From positions 174,501 through 238,500 of the forward strand of contig JALIZF010001422.1 of assembly GCA_029948255.1 (NCBI GenBank): a stretch of 64,000 nucleotides of DNA. Direction: 5' to 3'. The stretch comes from Telmatactis stephensoni. Its lineage: Eukaryota > Cnidaria > Anthozoa > Actiniaria > Isophelliidae. The stretch's first letter is position 1, and the number at the start of each line of letters is the position of its first letter. The notes beneath the pieces were generated by a model. The model saw nothing but the letters and a program-made list of their open reading frames with translations, was not told where the DNA came from and did no database searches. Shown here one piece after another: positions 34,187 through 46,679 of the stretch. The position numbers and the translations under genes were made by a program.

Positions 34187-34975
34187 ATGAAGACCAATCT
34201 CGTACCCAGGACCTGCGTTCCTCTCGGTCAGCGACCGAGAAACGAGAGGCTCTGGCCAATTCTCTACTTTCACATTCCCCATAATGCCCTCTGTTTTTGA
34301 GGGGTAGTTATTGTAATTCAAATGTATTTGATTTTAATAACAACTGATTTGATTAGAATTACAATAACTACCCCCCAAAAAACAGAGGCATTATGGGGAA
34401 TGTGAAAGTAGAGTATACAAATTTTTAGTCCGCTATATTTACGGACTATAGGCTCAACTACGCATGTCAAGCTCTATCTGTGACAAAAAATTGCTGATCG
34501 AGAGCTTATTTTTATGCACCGTATTTAGAAATATACTCAGAGGTAAAGAATGATATTTCTGTGAGTCATTTGTGTGATTTATTTCACGTTTTGAAGTCTG
34601 TCAAGTGAATTTGAATCGATAGTCCAACGGCCCTCTTCGAAGCACGACTATTTATTAAAACTGCACTAAATCTTATCGCTTGCTCATATCCTCTCGACAT
34701 AAAGTAGTCTGACAATCTTTTTATATTCTGACAATGGTTCAGGCTACTCTGAACAATTTTACTTATCGAAAATCGATCCGGAAGTAATGATTTAGGGTAA
34801 TTCCGGGAAAAATCGATTCTCAAAATATGTGAAGAATGCAAAATTCAAACGCTCCTTCTATTGTTCTATCAACCAATCAGAGTGCTCCAAATAACTGTAT
34901 TGGTCAGAGCCTCTCGTTTCTCGGTCGCTGACCAAGAGGAACGCAGGCTCTGGGTACGAGATTGCATGAAGACGT
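34187..34975. mobile_element. Nested foldback MITEs
   Basis: An outer pair of arms (about 34187-34260 and 34892-34970) reading GTACCCAGG...CTCTGGCC and its inverse encloses an inner near-perfect palindrome at 34262-34415. One inserted into, or arose within, the other. Confidence 0.7.
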
Positions 34976-36319
34976 GACTACGAGCATGCGCAGACGTTTT
35001 TCACTAGTGTCTATGGGTGCAAGCTTTTTACAGCTTATTGACAATTTAATTATTCTTTGAAACCACTTTCTTGAATTTCAGAGGGGCCCTCTATAAATTG
35101 TTACAAAAGTGACATTACGTATTCAATATACACAAAACTTACATAAGATAAATTTACTTGCCGGGCTATAAGACTTTAACGAAATGACATGAAATTAAAA
35201 TACACATGGACATACTTATGAAATACATAATAAAGTTATAAGACATTACTGAAGTTTAAATTTAATGAAAGACCGCGCAGCATGCAGTGAGCTTGAATGA
35301 AGCTAATGTTTACATAAGTTTGTACAAATTTTCGGCATCTCCTTTTTGTTGGTATTTTTTCTGTAGTTGCGTAATGCTTTTGATTTTTGGAAAGTTTGAC
35401 CAGTCAGCTAGATAGCCTCGATCCGTCTTCTGTTGGATTAGATACTTTTGGCGCAATTGTATCTCTTTTGTTAAAAGTTGATGTCGTGCGGTTTTTTGGA
35501 AAATCGTTCAAAATCTTGCAACACGTTGCCGCAAAAATGTTGCACTACAAAACTGTGGCTGCGCGCCAAGATTCAAATCTTGATGCAAAAACTACTGTTG
35601 CTTTAAAATAAATAAGTTGCTGCCTCAGGTAGCCAACTGTCTTTTGCAGAATGCAAAGTATTAAAGTGTGTTATTCATTGATAAAGCGGTATATATGTGT
35701 AAATGATTAGGATCAAAGCTGAAAAGCGAGTGGCGCTTTGCACGTACCCATGTCTGGCAACCTTCATTGAAAAATAGGTGACTATATACAACAGACTGTC
35801 CTTGTGGGCTTTGTTCTTGCAGCGCATGGCTTCTAATTGGAAACTGATTAATAACATCATCATAATTGCCAAATTAATTCTGATTGGCTAATTCATTGTC
35901 ACGTCATTATAATTGACTGCTAATAGGTCCTAATAGCTGCCTAATTGATTGTTACGTCATATAATTGACTGCTAATAGGTGTCTAATTGGCTAATTGTTA
36001 CGTCATTATAATTGAGTTTTCTTTTTCGTGCGTCGTTTGCGCGCTCATGCACTAGGTGCTTCGATGCTACGACGTTTTACAACACGTTTTACGTTTTAAT
36101 TGATGTCTTCGCTTATACACTACATGATTAAACTTTTTTACACTCCATTAATGCACTTTTGCTTCAAGGAATTCATGCCAGTGAAATCACAGTTATTGGC
36201 TTTAATTTATAACAAAGTTCAATTACCATCGATCAGAGCTGTGGAAATGGAGATATGGACGGAAGTGGGATTAAACCCCTTGTGCGGTCTCAAATGCATG
36301 TCTCTTCGATCTATTCTAG
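34976..36319. other. Gene-free; degenerate tandem repeat at 35867-36020
   Basis: At 35867-36020 about two and a half copies of a roughly 65-bp unit carry ATTGGCTAATT, ACGTCAT and AATTGACTGCTAATAGG. No gene is supported; the 74-codon frames at 35387 and 36100 lack recognisable features. Confidence 0.5.
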
Positions 36320-37711
36320 TTTAGTAAAATCTACTAGTATTCTAATGCAAATCTCGCATTCTGATTGGCTACTCTACTCACCTTCTAATAGTGATAGAAG
36401 GTGAGTAGAGAAAATAGGGATTCGTGATTTGCAAATTATCTGCAAATTTCTATAGATAAAACATGGTTTTTAATTATATTTGCCATAAATACCACGAGTG
36501 ATATTTATACAAAACAACACGTACAAATGTTGATATATAAGCACAGGTAGCCCAAGCTCACTATCAGTGGCTATTTATAAGAGAATATATGGCACTCAAT
36601 ATCACTCAAAATTTCTGTCTTAATTTTAATAAAATTCCACGAGACTTCTAGAGTATGTTGTTCATGCTTTCTTCTAACCTCTGAATGAGTTTCAGTGAAA
36701 TTCGTCGATTTTAACTGCTCGCCCTAAGCCACTCAAAAATGGAAATCATTTTTGAGTGGCTTAGGGCGAGCAGTTAAAATCGACGAATTTCGCTGAAACT
36801 CATTCAGAGGTTAGAAGAAAGCATAAACAACACACTTTAGAAGTCTCGTGGAATTTTATTAAAATTAAGACAGAAATTTTGAGTGATATTGAGTGCCATA
36901 CATTCTCTTATAAATAGCCACTAATAGTGAGCTTGGGCTACCTGTGATATAAGCAGAGAAATTTTGCGATTTTGATAAAAAAACTGACAGAGTTCAATCA
37001 CCGATCTCTCTACGGACCGTACTTCCAAATGTGAAAAAAGTGGCTTTCAAGCCTAAACTAACTAAGATAACTCAGCAGTATTCAAGAACAATAGCAAAAT
37101 TTAGTGAAAAACTACTTTGTTTTCGTTTTTGGTCGATTTTCGGCATGAATGATTTCACTGAAGTCACAGAAAATCAAACTTCAGTAAGCGAGCAAGTAGT
37201 GATTGGTTTGTGAGGACAAAAACGGTAGTTTGAAAAAAAAGATGAGACTTTCTAAATTAGATAAACAGGGAATACATAAGTGTAGAACATTTTTTTATTA
37301 CCTTTCAATAACTTTTCTGCAGGATTCCTTCAGGTTGAAGCCATAATTTGAAAAGCTTCACTTTCATCGAATTAGTTCACGGCGAGCCGGTCGGTCAGCT
37401 CGATCCTTTTTTGTCTTTTCGCCCCGAATAATACAAAGAAATCTCCACAAGCATCAGATAATCCGTACTTCTTTTGTTTTTTGAGCTTTTCGACTTTCTT
37501 CTATGATCAAATCACTTCTTTTTAGAGGAAGAAAGCTTCTCAGTTGGTCTGGCTGCCGATTTTCCTCGACTTCCAAAAGAAAGACAGTTGCCATGGAAAC
37601 TGTAATTTTTATGCGTAGCTTTGCGATATTTCTCAGTTTTTTAGCTTAAAAATTATCACCAAACTTTGTTTTATAAATTTTGCATTAGAATACTAGTAGA
37701 TTTTTACTAAA
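36320..37711. mobile_element. 1.4-kb element with 30-bp inverted ends and an internal 401-bp hairpin
   Basis: TTTAGTAAAATCTACTAGTATTC-type ends lie at 36320-36351 and, inverted, at about 37678-37711. Inside, 36544-36944 is a long near-perfect hairpin. No transposase frame. Probably a non-autonomous DNA transposon that took in a second foldback. Confidence 0.65.
36544..36944. repeat. 401-bp near-perfect hairpin with 5-nt loop
   Basis: Arms of about 198 bp, mirror images with only a few differences, meet at 36742-36746 (GAAAT). Transcribed, it would fold into one continuous double-stranded RNA. Confidence 0.88.
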
Positions 37712-37712
37712 A

Positions 37713-37817
37713 CAATTAGACTACTCGTTCTCGTTTTCTATCGGCTTTGATAGTTGACTCGGGCTTCGCCCTCGTCAACTATCAGCCGATAGAAAACTCG
37801 AACTCGTAGTCTAATTG
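37713..37817. repeat. Palindrome of about 105 bp
   Basis: CAATTAGACTACTCG at the left and its inverse at the right; the arms continue through CTATCGGCT and AGTTGAC to a short GC-rich centre near 37766. Confidence 0.75.
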
Positions 37818-37824
37818 TTAAATA

Positions 37825-38135
37825 TACCTATTTCAAAAAAGGTTGTCCTCAGTTTCAATGCATACTGCATAGTGAATACCGCATACCAAGACCGAAATGC
37901 ATTGTGGATATTAAATTTCGTGTATTTTTCACAATTTTTATAAGTAGAAAGGTTGCGGAAAAAGTTCACTTAAATTCAACCTGAGAGGAAACAGAGAATC
38001 AACATGAGTAAAGTCTCTTGTTACCCAATTACAAATTGTCCACAATACATTTCAGTCTTGGTATGCAGTATTCACTATGCAGTGTATGCAGTATTCACTA
38101 TGCAGTATGCACCAAAACCAAGGACACATGATAGA
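37825..38135. repeat. Inverted-repeat MITE
   Basis: GGTTGTCCTCAGTTTCAATG with TATGC/GCATAC repeats at about 37843-37905, inverted at 38036-38130, where CAGTATTCACTATGCAGT is tandemly doubled. The TATACCTATTTCA start resembles the ends of the element at 53085. Confidence 0.6.
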
Positions 38136-38434
38136 TGTACGAATAAACTACCTTATTAATTACATGAATTTCCGTGTCATGTTAACTTTCGTATTTTTAG
38201 AGGTCGTATATTTCTCGACACTTTATAATTTACTGATTTCGCGATTTGGCGAACAAAAATCACGACACTACTTTGCAACACTTTAATTTTTCTAATCAAC
38301 GTAACTTACCAACACATGGCATTGCGTAGTGTTTATTCGATCTGCTTTTCGTGTGCTCTTTAACCCCCATCCAGTGCTTACATAGCAGAGGCACAAACAA
38401 CCGCTTCAAAGTACGTTTCTCATTTTCCCCCGAC

Positions 38435-38698
38435 GTTCTTCCAGGCTCGTAACATGGTATATTTTCGTCTCACTGATCCCGGTTTTTTACGGAAATTTTG
38501 ATTCCTGAGCCCATATATTTTTAGAAATTTTTGATCCCTGATCCTTGGTGCAAAAAACTGAGCTGATCCCTGATCCTGACCCAATGTCCCTGATCCTCAA
38601 TCCCACCCATTTGATCCCTGAGCCCTGGCCTCTGATCCTGGCCATAATTTGGAGCTTGATCCCTGATCCCATATACCATGTTACGAGCCTGTTCTTCC
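38435..38698. mobile_element. hAT-like MITE with internal GATCCCTGATCC minisatellite
   Basis: GTTCTTCC at 38435-38442 and 38691-38698 is an 8-bp target duplication around AGGCTCGTAACATGGTATA and its exact inverse (element 38443-38690). The interior is a degenerate tandem repeat of GATCCCTGATCCT. An 8-bp duplication fits the hAT superfamily. Confidence 0.8.
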
Positions 38699-38949
38699 AT
38701 GCGCGAGTCTCTGCTCTCTGATAAAAACACGTTAGCCAATTAGCGGCCGTCTTACATCTACAAATTATAAATATATCTCCACAACAACAATAACGATTCG
38801 TATTCTTTTATTGATTAATTCAACTAACGTATAATATTAAAATTCTACAAAATGAAAGCAAAAACCCACTTTATGGCATACACATGTATTTTCTACTTTA
38901 TAAAGCATTTTATCACCTGATCCCGTTTGGCTGTGAAAGGTAAAGGTAT

Positions 38950-39643
38950 GGAGGTGAAGTCATCTTATTTTACGTCGGGAACTCGCGACAGCCAACTTCA
39001 AGATAACTTGAGGCAGACAGTGCGCTCTTAACCCCTTCTCTCCATCAGTGCTCAGATTTAAAGTCCCTATGACGGATAATATGTTATTTTCAAATTCAGT
39101 TCTTGATAGAAAGCATAGTAAAGATCTTTTAATCTTGTTTTTCCTCACTCCATATTTTCTGAGATATAAAGGTTTCAAATTTCAAAATGCAAATGTGATG
39201 ACGTAAGAGGAGTAATCATTTATTATACAAAAACAAGAGAATTTAAATTACTTGTATTTTTCCATTTGTAACTCATTTCCATTGGCAAAGCCTGTTGTTT
39301 AGTAAAAAATCTGGCTCTCGAATTGAAGTCCTCTTTTTGTAAAACTCATGAGAAGTTTGCACTGTTTGCAGTGTTGCCTCCTCTTACGTCATCAAATTTG
39401 CATTTTGACATTTGAAACCTTCATATCTCAGAAAATATGGGGTAAGGAAAACCAGGATAAAGAGATCTTCACAATGCTCTCTAAAAATAACTAAGTTTGA
39501 AAATAAAAAATTATGTGTCATAAGGACTTTAAGGGTATTTCAAAGCTACTCAGAATGAAAAGAAGTGTGCAAGGTCGCTGGGAATCGAACTCGAAACCTG
39601 TCTTGCAAAATTGCGCACTTGCAACAAAGCCACACTTGCCCCT
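38950..39643 (-). repeat. SINE with tRNA-like head, interrupted by a MITE
   Basis: The head at about 39643-39575 (minus strand) has an A-box-like region and a good B box (GAGTTCGATTCCC). The body continues toward 39532, is broken by the MITE at 39058-39531 and resumes at 39057 (GAGCACTGATGGAGAG). It is related to the SINE carrying the 13.3-kb element. Confidence 0.65.
39058..39531. mobile_element. 472-bp MITE inserted in a SINE
   Basis: Arms of about 150 bp (39058-39210 and 39376-39531) begin TTAAAGTCC and end GGACTTTAA. The duplication is TA or TTAA; the overlap of ends and target makes it impossible to say which. Arms include AAATATGGAGTGAGGAAAAA-like and GCATTTTGA blocks. Confidence 0.75.
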
Positions 39644-39821
39644 TACGTAAGCATCAGGCAATGTCGTTAGCAGACCTGTTAAAAATTCCTATAAATGTAC
39701 CTTATATGCATGAATTTGCCTGAAATGAGACGTAAGTAAAACATTTCTTTTCAATCTTTTAAAATCTAATTGAAGTGTAAGCTCTTATAAAACAAGCTAC
39801 TAGCTGCCCTGATATAACCGC

Positions 39822-40233
39822 CGCCCGATTGGCTCAGTTGGTTGAGCGTCGGTCTTTCGTGCGGGAGGTCGGGGTTCAAATCCCGGCCGGACCAACACTC
39901 AGGGTCTTTAAATAATTGAGGAGAAGGTGCTGCCTTTGTAATTACAACTGCAAATGGTTAGATCTTCACGTCTTCTCGGATAAGGACGTTAAACCGTAGG
40001 CTCCGTCTCTCTAACACTTCACTACTTGCACCGGAGGGACGTTAAAGAACCCACACCACTATTCGGGGAGAGTAGGCCATGAAGTTGCCGGTGTGTGTGG
40101 TCTGTCCTATAACACTACAGGGCCCACAGTAATTGGCGAAAGCTGTTGTGGTGACCCTGCCTTCACTGGAAGGAATAAGCTTGTAAATAAATGATATAAT
40201 CATCGTCATCATCATCATCATCATCATCATTAT
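39822..40233 (+). repeat. tRNA-derived SINE with (ATC)n tail
   Basis: A box TGGCTCAGTTGG at 39832-39843, B box GGTTCAAATCC about 40 bp later, a roughly 330-bp tRNA-unrelated body, then AAATAAATGATATAATC and an ATC repeat at 40201-40231. The ends of the tRNA-like head do not pair as an acceptor stem, so it is not a tRNA gene. Confidence 0.8.
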
Positions 40234-40852
40234 TGTTGTTATTACTATTACTTCTATAGCGCAAATTCCTTGCAAAATATAGAATATCAACTGGAAGCTT
40301 TACATACTCTAAGAGCTCTTCTCTCCTCTTGCTAGAAGACAAGAGATCCATGAGTGACAAATATTACAGTAAGCTCAAGCTAACATACCCTTGATGAAAA
40401 TCCTAGATTTCAAGGACCAACCTTTAACTCACATTCACTTTGTCACATAATGAACCGTCTTTCTGAGAATGAGAAGCTACTGGGTGCTGTGGGAATGAAG
40501 TCCCAACACACTACAAAGCCTGTTACAAAGGCTGAAAACTACTCCAAATACTTCTTACAAACGTTCTTGATTTTAGCAATAGCGGAGTTCGATATGGTCA
40601 TGTTGCTTTTGGGGGTAGTCTTACCTTCCAATGTATCTCCTGCTGACGAACCAGCTCCAAATATATTTAAACAAAATATAAACAAAAAAATGATGATGAC
40701 ATGTGGTAGAATAGAGCTTTTTCAAAAAGCTGGGATTCTTTAGTTTTATGGCTCCAGTCACTGCTTGCATGTTTACTTAAAAAAGGCATTTATAGTTCAC
40801 TCTCTCTTACTAACTTGACAATCACAGTATTACAATGTGAATGCCATGGCAA

Positions 40853-41185
40853 TGAGCTTTCATCAGGTATTTTTAAATTCGTAAAACAGAAAAAGAATTA
40901 CCATAGCTGGAAAGAGCATGTTTAAATTAGCAAGACAATGAAGCTTGAAGGAATTAAATCCAAAACTCGCGAGAATACGAATTTTTGAAAAGTGTGAATT
41001 TGGAAGAATACCTTTGCTGGTAGGCAACTCTTGCCTACCAGCGAGTTGCCTACCAGCGAATGTTTTCACACAAAATTTCGATTTTTGGAAAATTCATATC
41101 TTCGTGAGTTTCAAAGTTACTTCATTCAAACTTCACAGTTTTACTAATTTCGACATGCTCTTTCCAGGTATGGTTATTATATTTC
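40853..41185. repeat. Foldback element, also begins at window end
   Basis: Arms at about 40887-40990 and 41080-41185 in inverse order (shared CTGGAAAGAGCATG), with a central palindrome of TTGCTGGTAGGCAACTC type. The leading sequence from 40853 recurs at 63963-64000. Confidence 0.65.
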
Positions 41186-41230
41186 TGTACTGTGACTTTT
41201 GGAATTACATGATAAAAGCTCATTTGGTGT

Positions 41231-41322
41231 ATTAGTGATTCAATGTCCCCTCAGCCTTGGGAGGTTTAGTAAAAGTCCCTCCACTAAACCTCCCTTGGCT
41301 TTAGGGACATTTCATCACTAAT
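41231..41322. repeat. 92-bp palindrome
   Basis: ATTAGTGATTCAATGTCCC and its near inverse enclose AGCCTTGGGAGGTTTAGT and its inverse. It lies about 130 bp after the RO60 stop codon. Confidence 0.7.
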
Positions 41323-41450
41323 AGACCCCATGCTATGGTAATACTAAGAACTTTTTCATTTCAACAACTATTAAGCATGCATACTGCTCATGCCAGTTAT
41401 AGGAGTGCATGTGGTATCTTATTCTTTGAGCTGTATTAAAGGGGCAGTAT

Positions 41451-44400
41451 TTATATGTTGCCCAAAACAAACTCCCTGATGATGCTTGGAGCTGCAGAAT
41501 CAAATCCTGCAATATCCAACATGCCACGGTCATCTGGATCAGCAAGAGTGAAGCCATTGGATGTCATGGCAACAACAATTAACTTGGCATCAATTTGCAT
41601 TTTTTGCCTGTACTGCTTGAGAGCTTCACTGGGGTGGATTGCTCCAGAGTGGGTTTCACAATCAGTGTAGACAATGAAGACATCAACCTTTTTCTTCTTT
41701 TCCATTGCATAGATCATTGGCAGAGCACAATCTGTTCCCCCCATAGGGATCTAGTGAAAATAGTTAAATTGATCAGTTAAAGCACTTGAGGACCTCAAAA
41801 GCTACAATCCTAGACATATTTTGGGACACAGGTAGTCCACATCAAAGTGTGTGCAATGATTACTCCAATCTCCCTCCCACCCATTCAATGTTGGTCCTGA
41901 ACTTCCAAGCTGATGCTAATGCATGCAATAGTAGAACACAGCTGGACAACCAACAGTCATTGTTAGGAGGAGGGGGTTGAATAACTCACTATTAGTTACA
42001 TGTGAATGTGTGCTAATAAAATTATTGATTTATTCCATGATTGTAGAAGAAAGTGGGTTCATTTTCTCATGTCATGTATACAAATGTATACAAAACAGCA
42101 TAAAAACTAAGAAATGCAGTAAATTATTTAAGAACAGCCTTTGAGATTATAACCAACTAGCAGTTCATGTACGAAGAAGACATTTAATATATAATTATAC
42201 AGCTGCCTCTGAATCAAATATTGTCAACAGATGGATTTTTCTTTAATTTTTGTCAACTGTACAATTTTTCTTAAATTGGACACTTGAAATTGGACAGTTT
42301 ACCAAAATAAGTGCTCATAATATTGGGTTTAAAGGCAACTATATAATTAATGGGACTCCATGCTTGTCCAATTTGAAAATAATTGAACTCAAAAAATTCC
42401 TCTGACTGCCAAATTGGACTCAGTCTGTGGCCTCATCCAATTTTGGCAGTCCTCAGAATTTTCTTCATCCAATTATTTTCAAATTGGACAGCATGGAGTC
42501 CTATTACATATACTGACTATAGCAGCCCTTGATAGCAAGGGTAAAATTTTAACAAAGGCTGGACTTGAGGTAATAGTACAACTGTAGTTTCATAATATCT
42601 CACAAGGCTTGGATGGGTGGAACAAAAAATGCTAACATAAAGGGAAAGGCAAGTGAGCTTGAATGGGTGAAAATTAGAACTTTGCCTTCAATACCTCTAT
42701 ACTGACTACAGCTGGACTGTTATGTAAAATAATGGAAATTTTTGGGGGATTTTATAGACAGCCACAAGAGAAAAGAATGTGATGCTATGTCTAGGAAAAG
42801 AGGTAACAGACCAGCACTTTCACCATTTGGACACCCTTGCTTTCCATATTATTAGTATGGCCAGCTAACAGTTCCATGTAGTTTAGCTGGGAGCCTGCAT
42901 GATTGCTATGATTGCTGTAATTGCTACTGAACAATAGCTGAAAAATATTTTTAGCAATGGCAGCAATCATAATGCCTAGTGATATTTAACAAATAGATTC
43001 CATTTTTCTGTGCGTCTGTACTCTAATCGATGCACAGATGACGTCAAAATGTGGGGAGAACAAAAAAGTACGCCACGAGACGAAGTCGAGTGGCGTGACT
43101 GTTGTTCTCACCACATTTTGACGTCTTCTGTACATCGATTAGAGTACAGACGCATGGAAAAATGGAATCTATCTGTTTTATATAATATTTATCGAAACAT
43201 TCCAACCAATCAGAGTGCGCGTAAGATTTGATGACGCCATCTATGTGTGTGTACTCCAATCACACATGGATGTTCGACCAATCAGAGCGCGCATAATATG
43301 CCAATTATTATATAAATGTAGAGCACTGAAACTCCTGTGATTGCCTCTTCTGCATGTGGTACAAAGAGTTTGTTTAATTTTATATGGTCACTGCAATTAC
43401 AAGTATAGTTTCATCAATTGATCATAATGATCACAGCAACCATAGCAATCATGCAATCATATTAGAGCCAAGCTTAAAGGGGTACTTGGATGAAAATAAA
43501 CTAAAATTGGAAATGACTTGAAACTTAGTAAAACCTATCTGTACGACTCCCAAAAATCACCAAAAGCAACATTTTCTTTACATTCAAACAAGACAAATAA
43601 AAATTGTCAAGTATTTTAGCATTTCAGTTGTGAGTAAATGACGTCATTTACTCAACCCTATTGTTCTTTTAGACTTTATATCAATGAGCTTGAAATGCAG
43701 ATTTTGGGGCAGAGGGTAGCTGTTTACTTAACTACATTCATCTGCAGATAGAAATAATCAGTTTCAAATTTTCATTGATTTTCATCCAATTGGGCCTTTA
43801 AGGTTTCACTATCAGGAAAACCATGAATATTTTCTAAGTTTAAATGTTTCTCACCCTAGCAATCTTCTGTATAACAGGTTCCAGTTTATCAGTAGCTTTG
43901 ATGTCAATATCAACCAGCTGATGTGAAAAACCAACAAACTGATGCCTGGGTTCTTTACGAGCAGTAGCCATAGCCATAGCTGCTGTTGCAACTGCAGGGG
44001 ATATTCCTGGGGTACCTACACAGCTGCCCCATGACATCGAGCCACTCACATCCAGGGCTAATAGGAATCTCTTGTTTGTTGGCTCAACAAACTTAAAATA
44101 ACAAAATAATAATACAGTTAGAGAACAATTCACCAATTGGCCTCTGTGTGTTATGTAGTGTACGTTCTCAAACTCATGAATTATGCTTGTTCCCTATAAT
44201 AATTATTACCTTGAAATACTAACTTTAGTGACACTTAGACAACTTGCTTAGAAATATTTACTCAGAAATTTTCTCCCTAGCCCCGAAATCATATGCTAAG
44301 TAGCAAATTTTGATGAAAAAAATCTTTCCATAAATCACTGTGCAATTAGAACCCAATACCTTCTACACTGCTATATCTACCCTGTGAACAGGCTCAGGGG

Positions 44401-46679
44401 AGGGGGAGGGGAGGAGGAAGAAGGGGCTTGGGAGGGAAAAAGGCCCTCCCCAAGCACTTTCCTCTTCCTCCTCCCCTCCCCTCCCCTGAGCCTGTTCACA
44501 GGTTATGCTTTATCCGCCTCTAACCTGTATACTACTTTGTCAACCGATGGAAAACTTTCAACCAAAAAACAGTTTGTAATTTATGATCAGAAGTTCATTT
44601 ACATTACTGTGAATAGATTTGAAAAGCAATTGTTTAAGATTTCTTTCTGGAAATGTGCTGAAGAAGTAATTCATTATATTATATTCATTAATATTCACTT
44701 GTTTGAGAAGTGTTTCCAAAAACTCATGCTTCATGTTTCATTAGGGTTCCAAACACTTGAAAACAATAAAAGCACTCGGCCTGTGGTTTTGTGCTTTCAA
44801 ACGTTTTCTCATGTTTGGAACCCTAATGAAACACTCCCACTCGTTTTTGAAATATAAGATCCAACACCAAAAAGTTTAGAAAAGTTTGTATATCTGTATG
44901 ACAAATCACTGACAATGTATGAAGTACACATTATATAGAGTGGCCACTTCAGGGGAGTTTAGAATACTCTGAAAATAAAGACTGTTTACCTTGAATGACT
45001 TGTAAAAGGCGTCATCCAATGCTGTCTGGATATCTGATTTCGGTTCCCATGTAAGACTGCCTTTTTCACCATGGCCTGCAGCATACTGCTTGAGTGCTAC
45101 CAACACATTAAATGGATGGATACGGGCCTTTTTTAAGGCATCTTCATCAGTTAACTGGGTAATGACTCTGTCACTTTCATCAGTCAGTGGTTCAAGTATC
45201 TTAATGGAACTCATTTTGCCAAGATTTCTTATCATGGCTGTCATGGGCATTTTTTCCAGCAATGCTTTCCAAACCTATTTGAATAACATAGATAGGCGAT
45301 TTATTATTTTAGTTGACATCACCTAGATTTGAAATCATGTAAACTTCTTCAGATCCAGAGGGAAAATTATAATGTAAATGCCTTCTTTCTGCCTAATGGA
45401 ATAATAAATAAATTATTTATTAAATATTATTTTATGGGTGCAGGCATGGTTGGCTGAGTGGTGAGAGCACTAGCCTTTCACTGCTGTACAGTCCAGTTTG
45501 AGTCTCAGCTCGTGCATTGGATCACATGTGAATTGAGTTTGTTTGATGTGTTGTTCTCTACCATGCAAAGAGGCTCAGAGTTTTTTCTCCAGGTTCTCCA
45601 TTTTTTCTCCCTCAGCAAAAATCAACATGTGAGTTGAATGATGTATGCAAACTATTTAATGTAGAGTTAGTGAGTGTGAGTGCCAGCAGAAGAATAACCA
45701 CTACATGGATCTGTTGTAGAATATCATTTATTTATTTAATTAATTTATATATTATCTAACTATTTAACAGTGAGACTAAAAGGACTCTAATTGCTTATTG
45801 ATGTATACCTACTGTAATATGAAACATTACCTCTTGTGACTTCAGCAGGTTTGTTGGGAGGTGCTCCCTTACAAGCCCATGACTTCTCACAGCTGCAGCC
45901 GCCTGCTGTTCATCCATATTCTTAGCATTCTCGACAGTTTGCAAGAAGTCACATACACTTGAGATTTCACTGGAGACGCCTGGCTTCACTGCATCACCCT
46001 TCACTGCATCTATTCCTTTTATCACATACTTGACAATAAATGCAATGGAAGGGTCGTGTGGCTTGATGTGGCACAGGCGAAAGACATCCCGATGTGACCA
46101 TTTGTTGCGTTGCTTGTATTTGGTGACAAGATTGGCTAGATTTTTAGCTTTCTTATTGTTATACCACTTGCAGATGGCCTTCCTATGGGCTCTCCCCCAC
46201 CCGGTTTTGGGCTTGCTTAAGTTCTCACAATGCTCGATAAACTGAAACAAGTGAGTTGGAATCCTCAATACGCTTGTAATGGCTTCGTAGGCAGCTTGTT
46301 TAGTTGGGAGATGTGAACAGCGAGCCAACATAGCTAGTGCACAGATAATGGGGTCTTGCTTGGCAGTTCGGCCCTCAACACTGTATTTTTCAACCACAGA
46401 AACAGCTTCCTCACCTCGTCCTTCTTCGACCAAAGCCAGTATACACTTTGCGTTATCGTGAGAAAGTTGTTTCTGGTCTTGAACATAGTAGCTTCCTCCT
46501 TCTGTTCCCAACACGATAAACCTTTGCAGTCGTACCATGTTATCAACGGCCCATACAAACCCACCAGCACTGTTTTCGACTTGGTTCTCTTTGAGTTGCT
46601 CTCGTTGAGATACTTCCTCTTTCATTTCTACATCGACTGGTTGTTGTTGTGCTTGTGGAGGTCTTTGTTGGAAAGCCAT
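41451..46679 (-). CDS. RO60: RNA-binding protein RO60 (TROVE domain), four exons
   Basis: Exons 46679-45831, 45274-44990, 44091-43855 and 41750-41451, all GT..AG and all phase 0; 556 residues, close to the 538 of human RO60. Exons 1-2 encode the HEAT-like TROVE ring, which binds Y RNAs and misfolded small RNAs. Exon 3 opens the von Willebrand A domain with an intact MIDAS motif, Asp-Val-Ser-Gly-Ser; exon 4 carries a Tyr-Thr-Asp-Cys-Glu-Thr motif and the end of that domain. The first 40 residues are Gln/Glu-rich. The ATG at 46679 is chosen because the frame further upstream lacks another ATG. It acts in cytoplasm and nucleus in RNA quality control. Introns carry several MITEs; the coding sequence is intact. 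Confidence 0.95.
42349..42505. repeat. Palindromic MITE in RO60 intron 3
   Basis: AATGGGACTCCATGCT and its near inverse at the right end; arms of about 70 bp contain TCCAATTTGAAAATAATTG and its inverse. About 157 bp in total. Confidence 0.75.
42991..43176. repeat. 186-bp palindrome with ACGTCA cores in RO60 intron 3
   Basis: Arms of about 85 bp include CGTCTGTACTCTAATCGATG and GACGTCAAAATGTGG. The centre is GCCACGAGACGAAGTCGAGTGGC. Two CCAATCAGAG sequences follow at 43206 and 43280. Confidence 0.75.
43474..43801. repeat. MITE copy A with TGACGTCA palindrome (RO60 intron 3)
   Basis: Ends TTAAAGG...CCTTTAA with GATGAAAAT/ATTTTCATC near the ends. The centre TGAGTAAATGACGTCATTTA (43630-43655) is a palindrome around a consensus CRE. 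A second copy is at 52173-52699. Confidence 0.75.
44381..44502. repeat. GC-rich 122-bp palindrome in RO60 intron 2
   Basis: CCTGTGAACAGGCTCAGGGG and its inverse; the arms consist of GGGGAGGAGGAAG-type sequence. Confidence 0.8.
44706..44840. repeat. Inverted repeat in RO60 intron 2
   Basis: GTTTCATTAGGGTTCCAAAC and its inverse around a centre of about 55 bp; roughly 135 bp in total. Confidence 0.7.
45440..45715 (+). repeat. tRNA-Ser/Leu-type SINE in RO60 intron 1
   Basis: Head GGCATGGTTGGCTGAGTGG with A box TGGCTGAGTGG and a decayed B box (AGTTTGAGTCTC). The body reads TTTGATGTGTTGTTCTCTAC. The same family is at 62216-62466 (minus strand) and as a scrap at 4386. Confidence 0.78.

Noticed and set aside
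39826..39895. Possible tRNA gene
   Set aside because: A and B boxes are good but the acceptor ends do not pair, and the sequence runs into a SINE body with an ATC tail.
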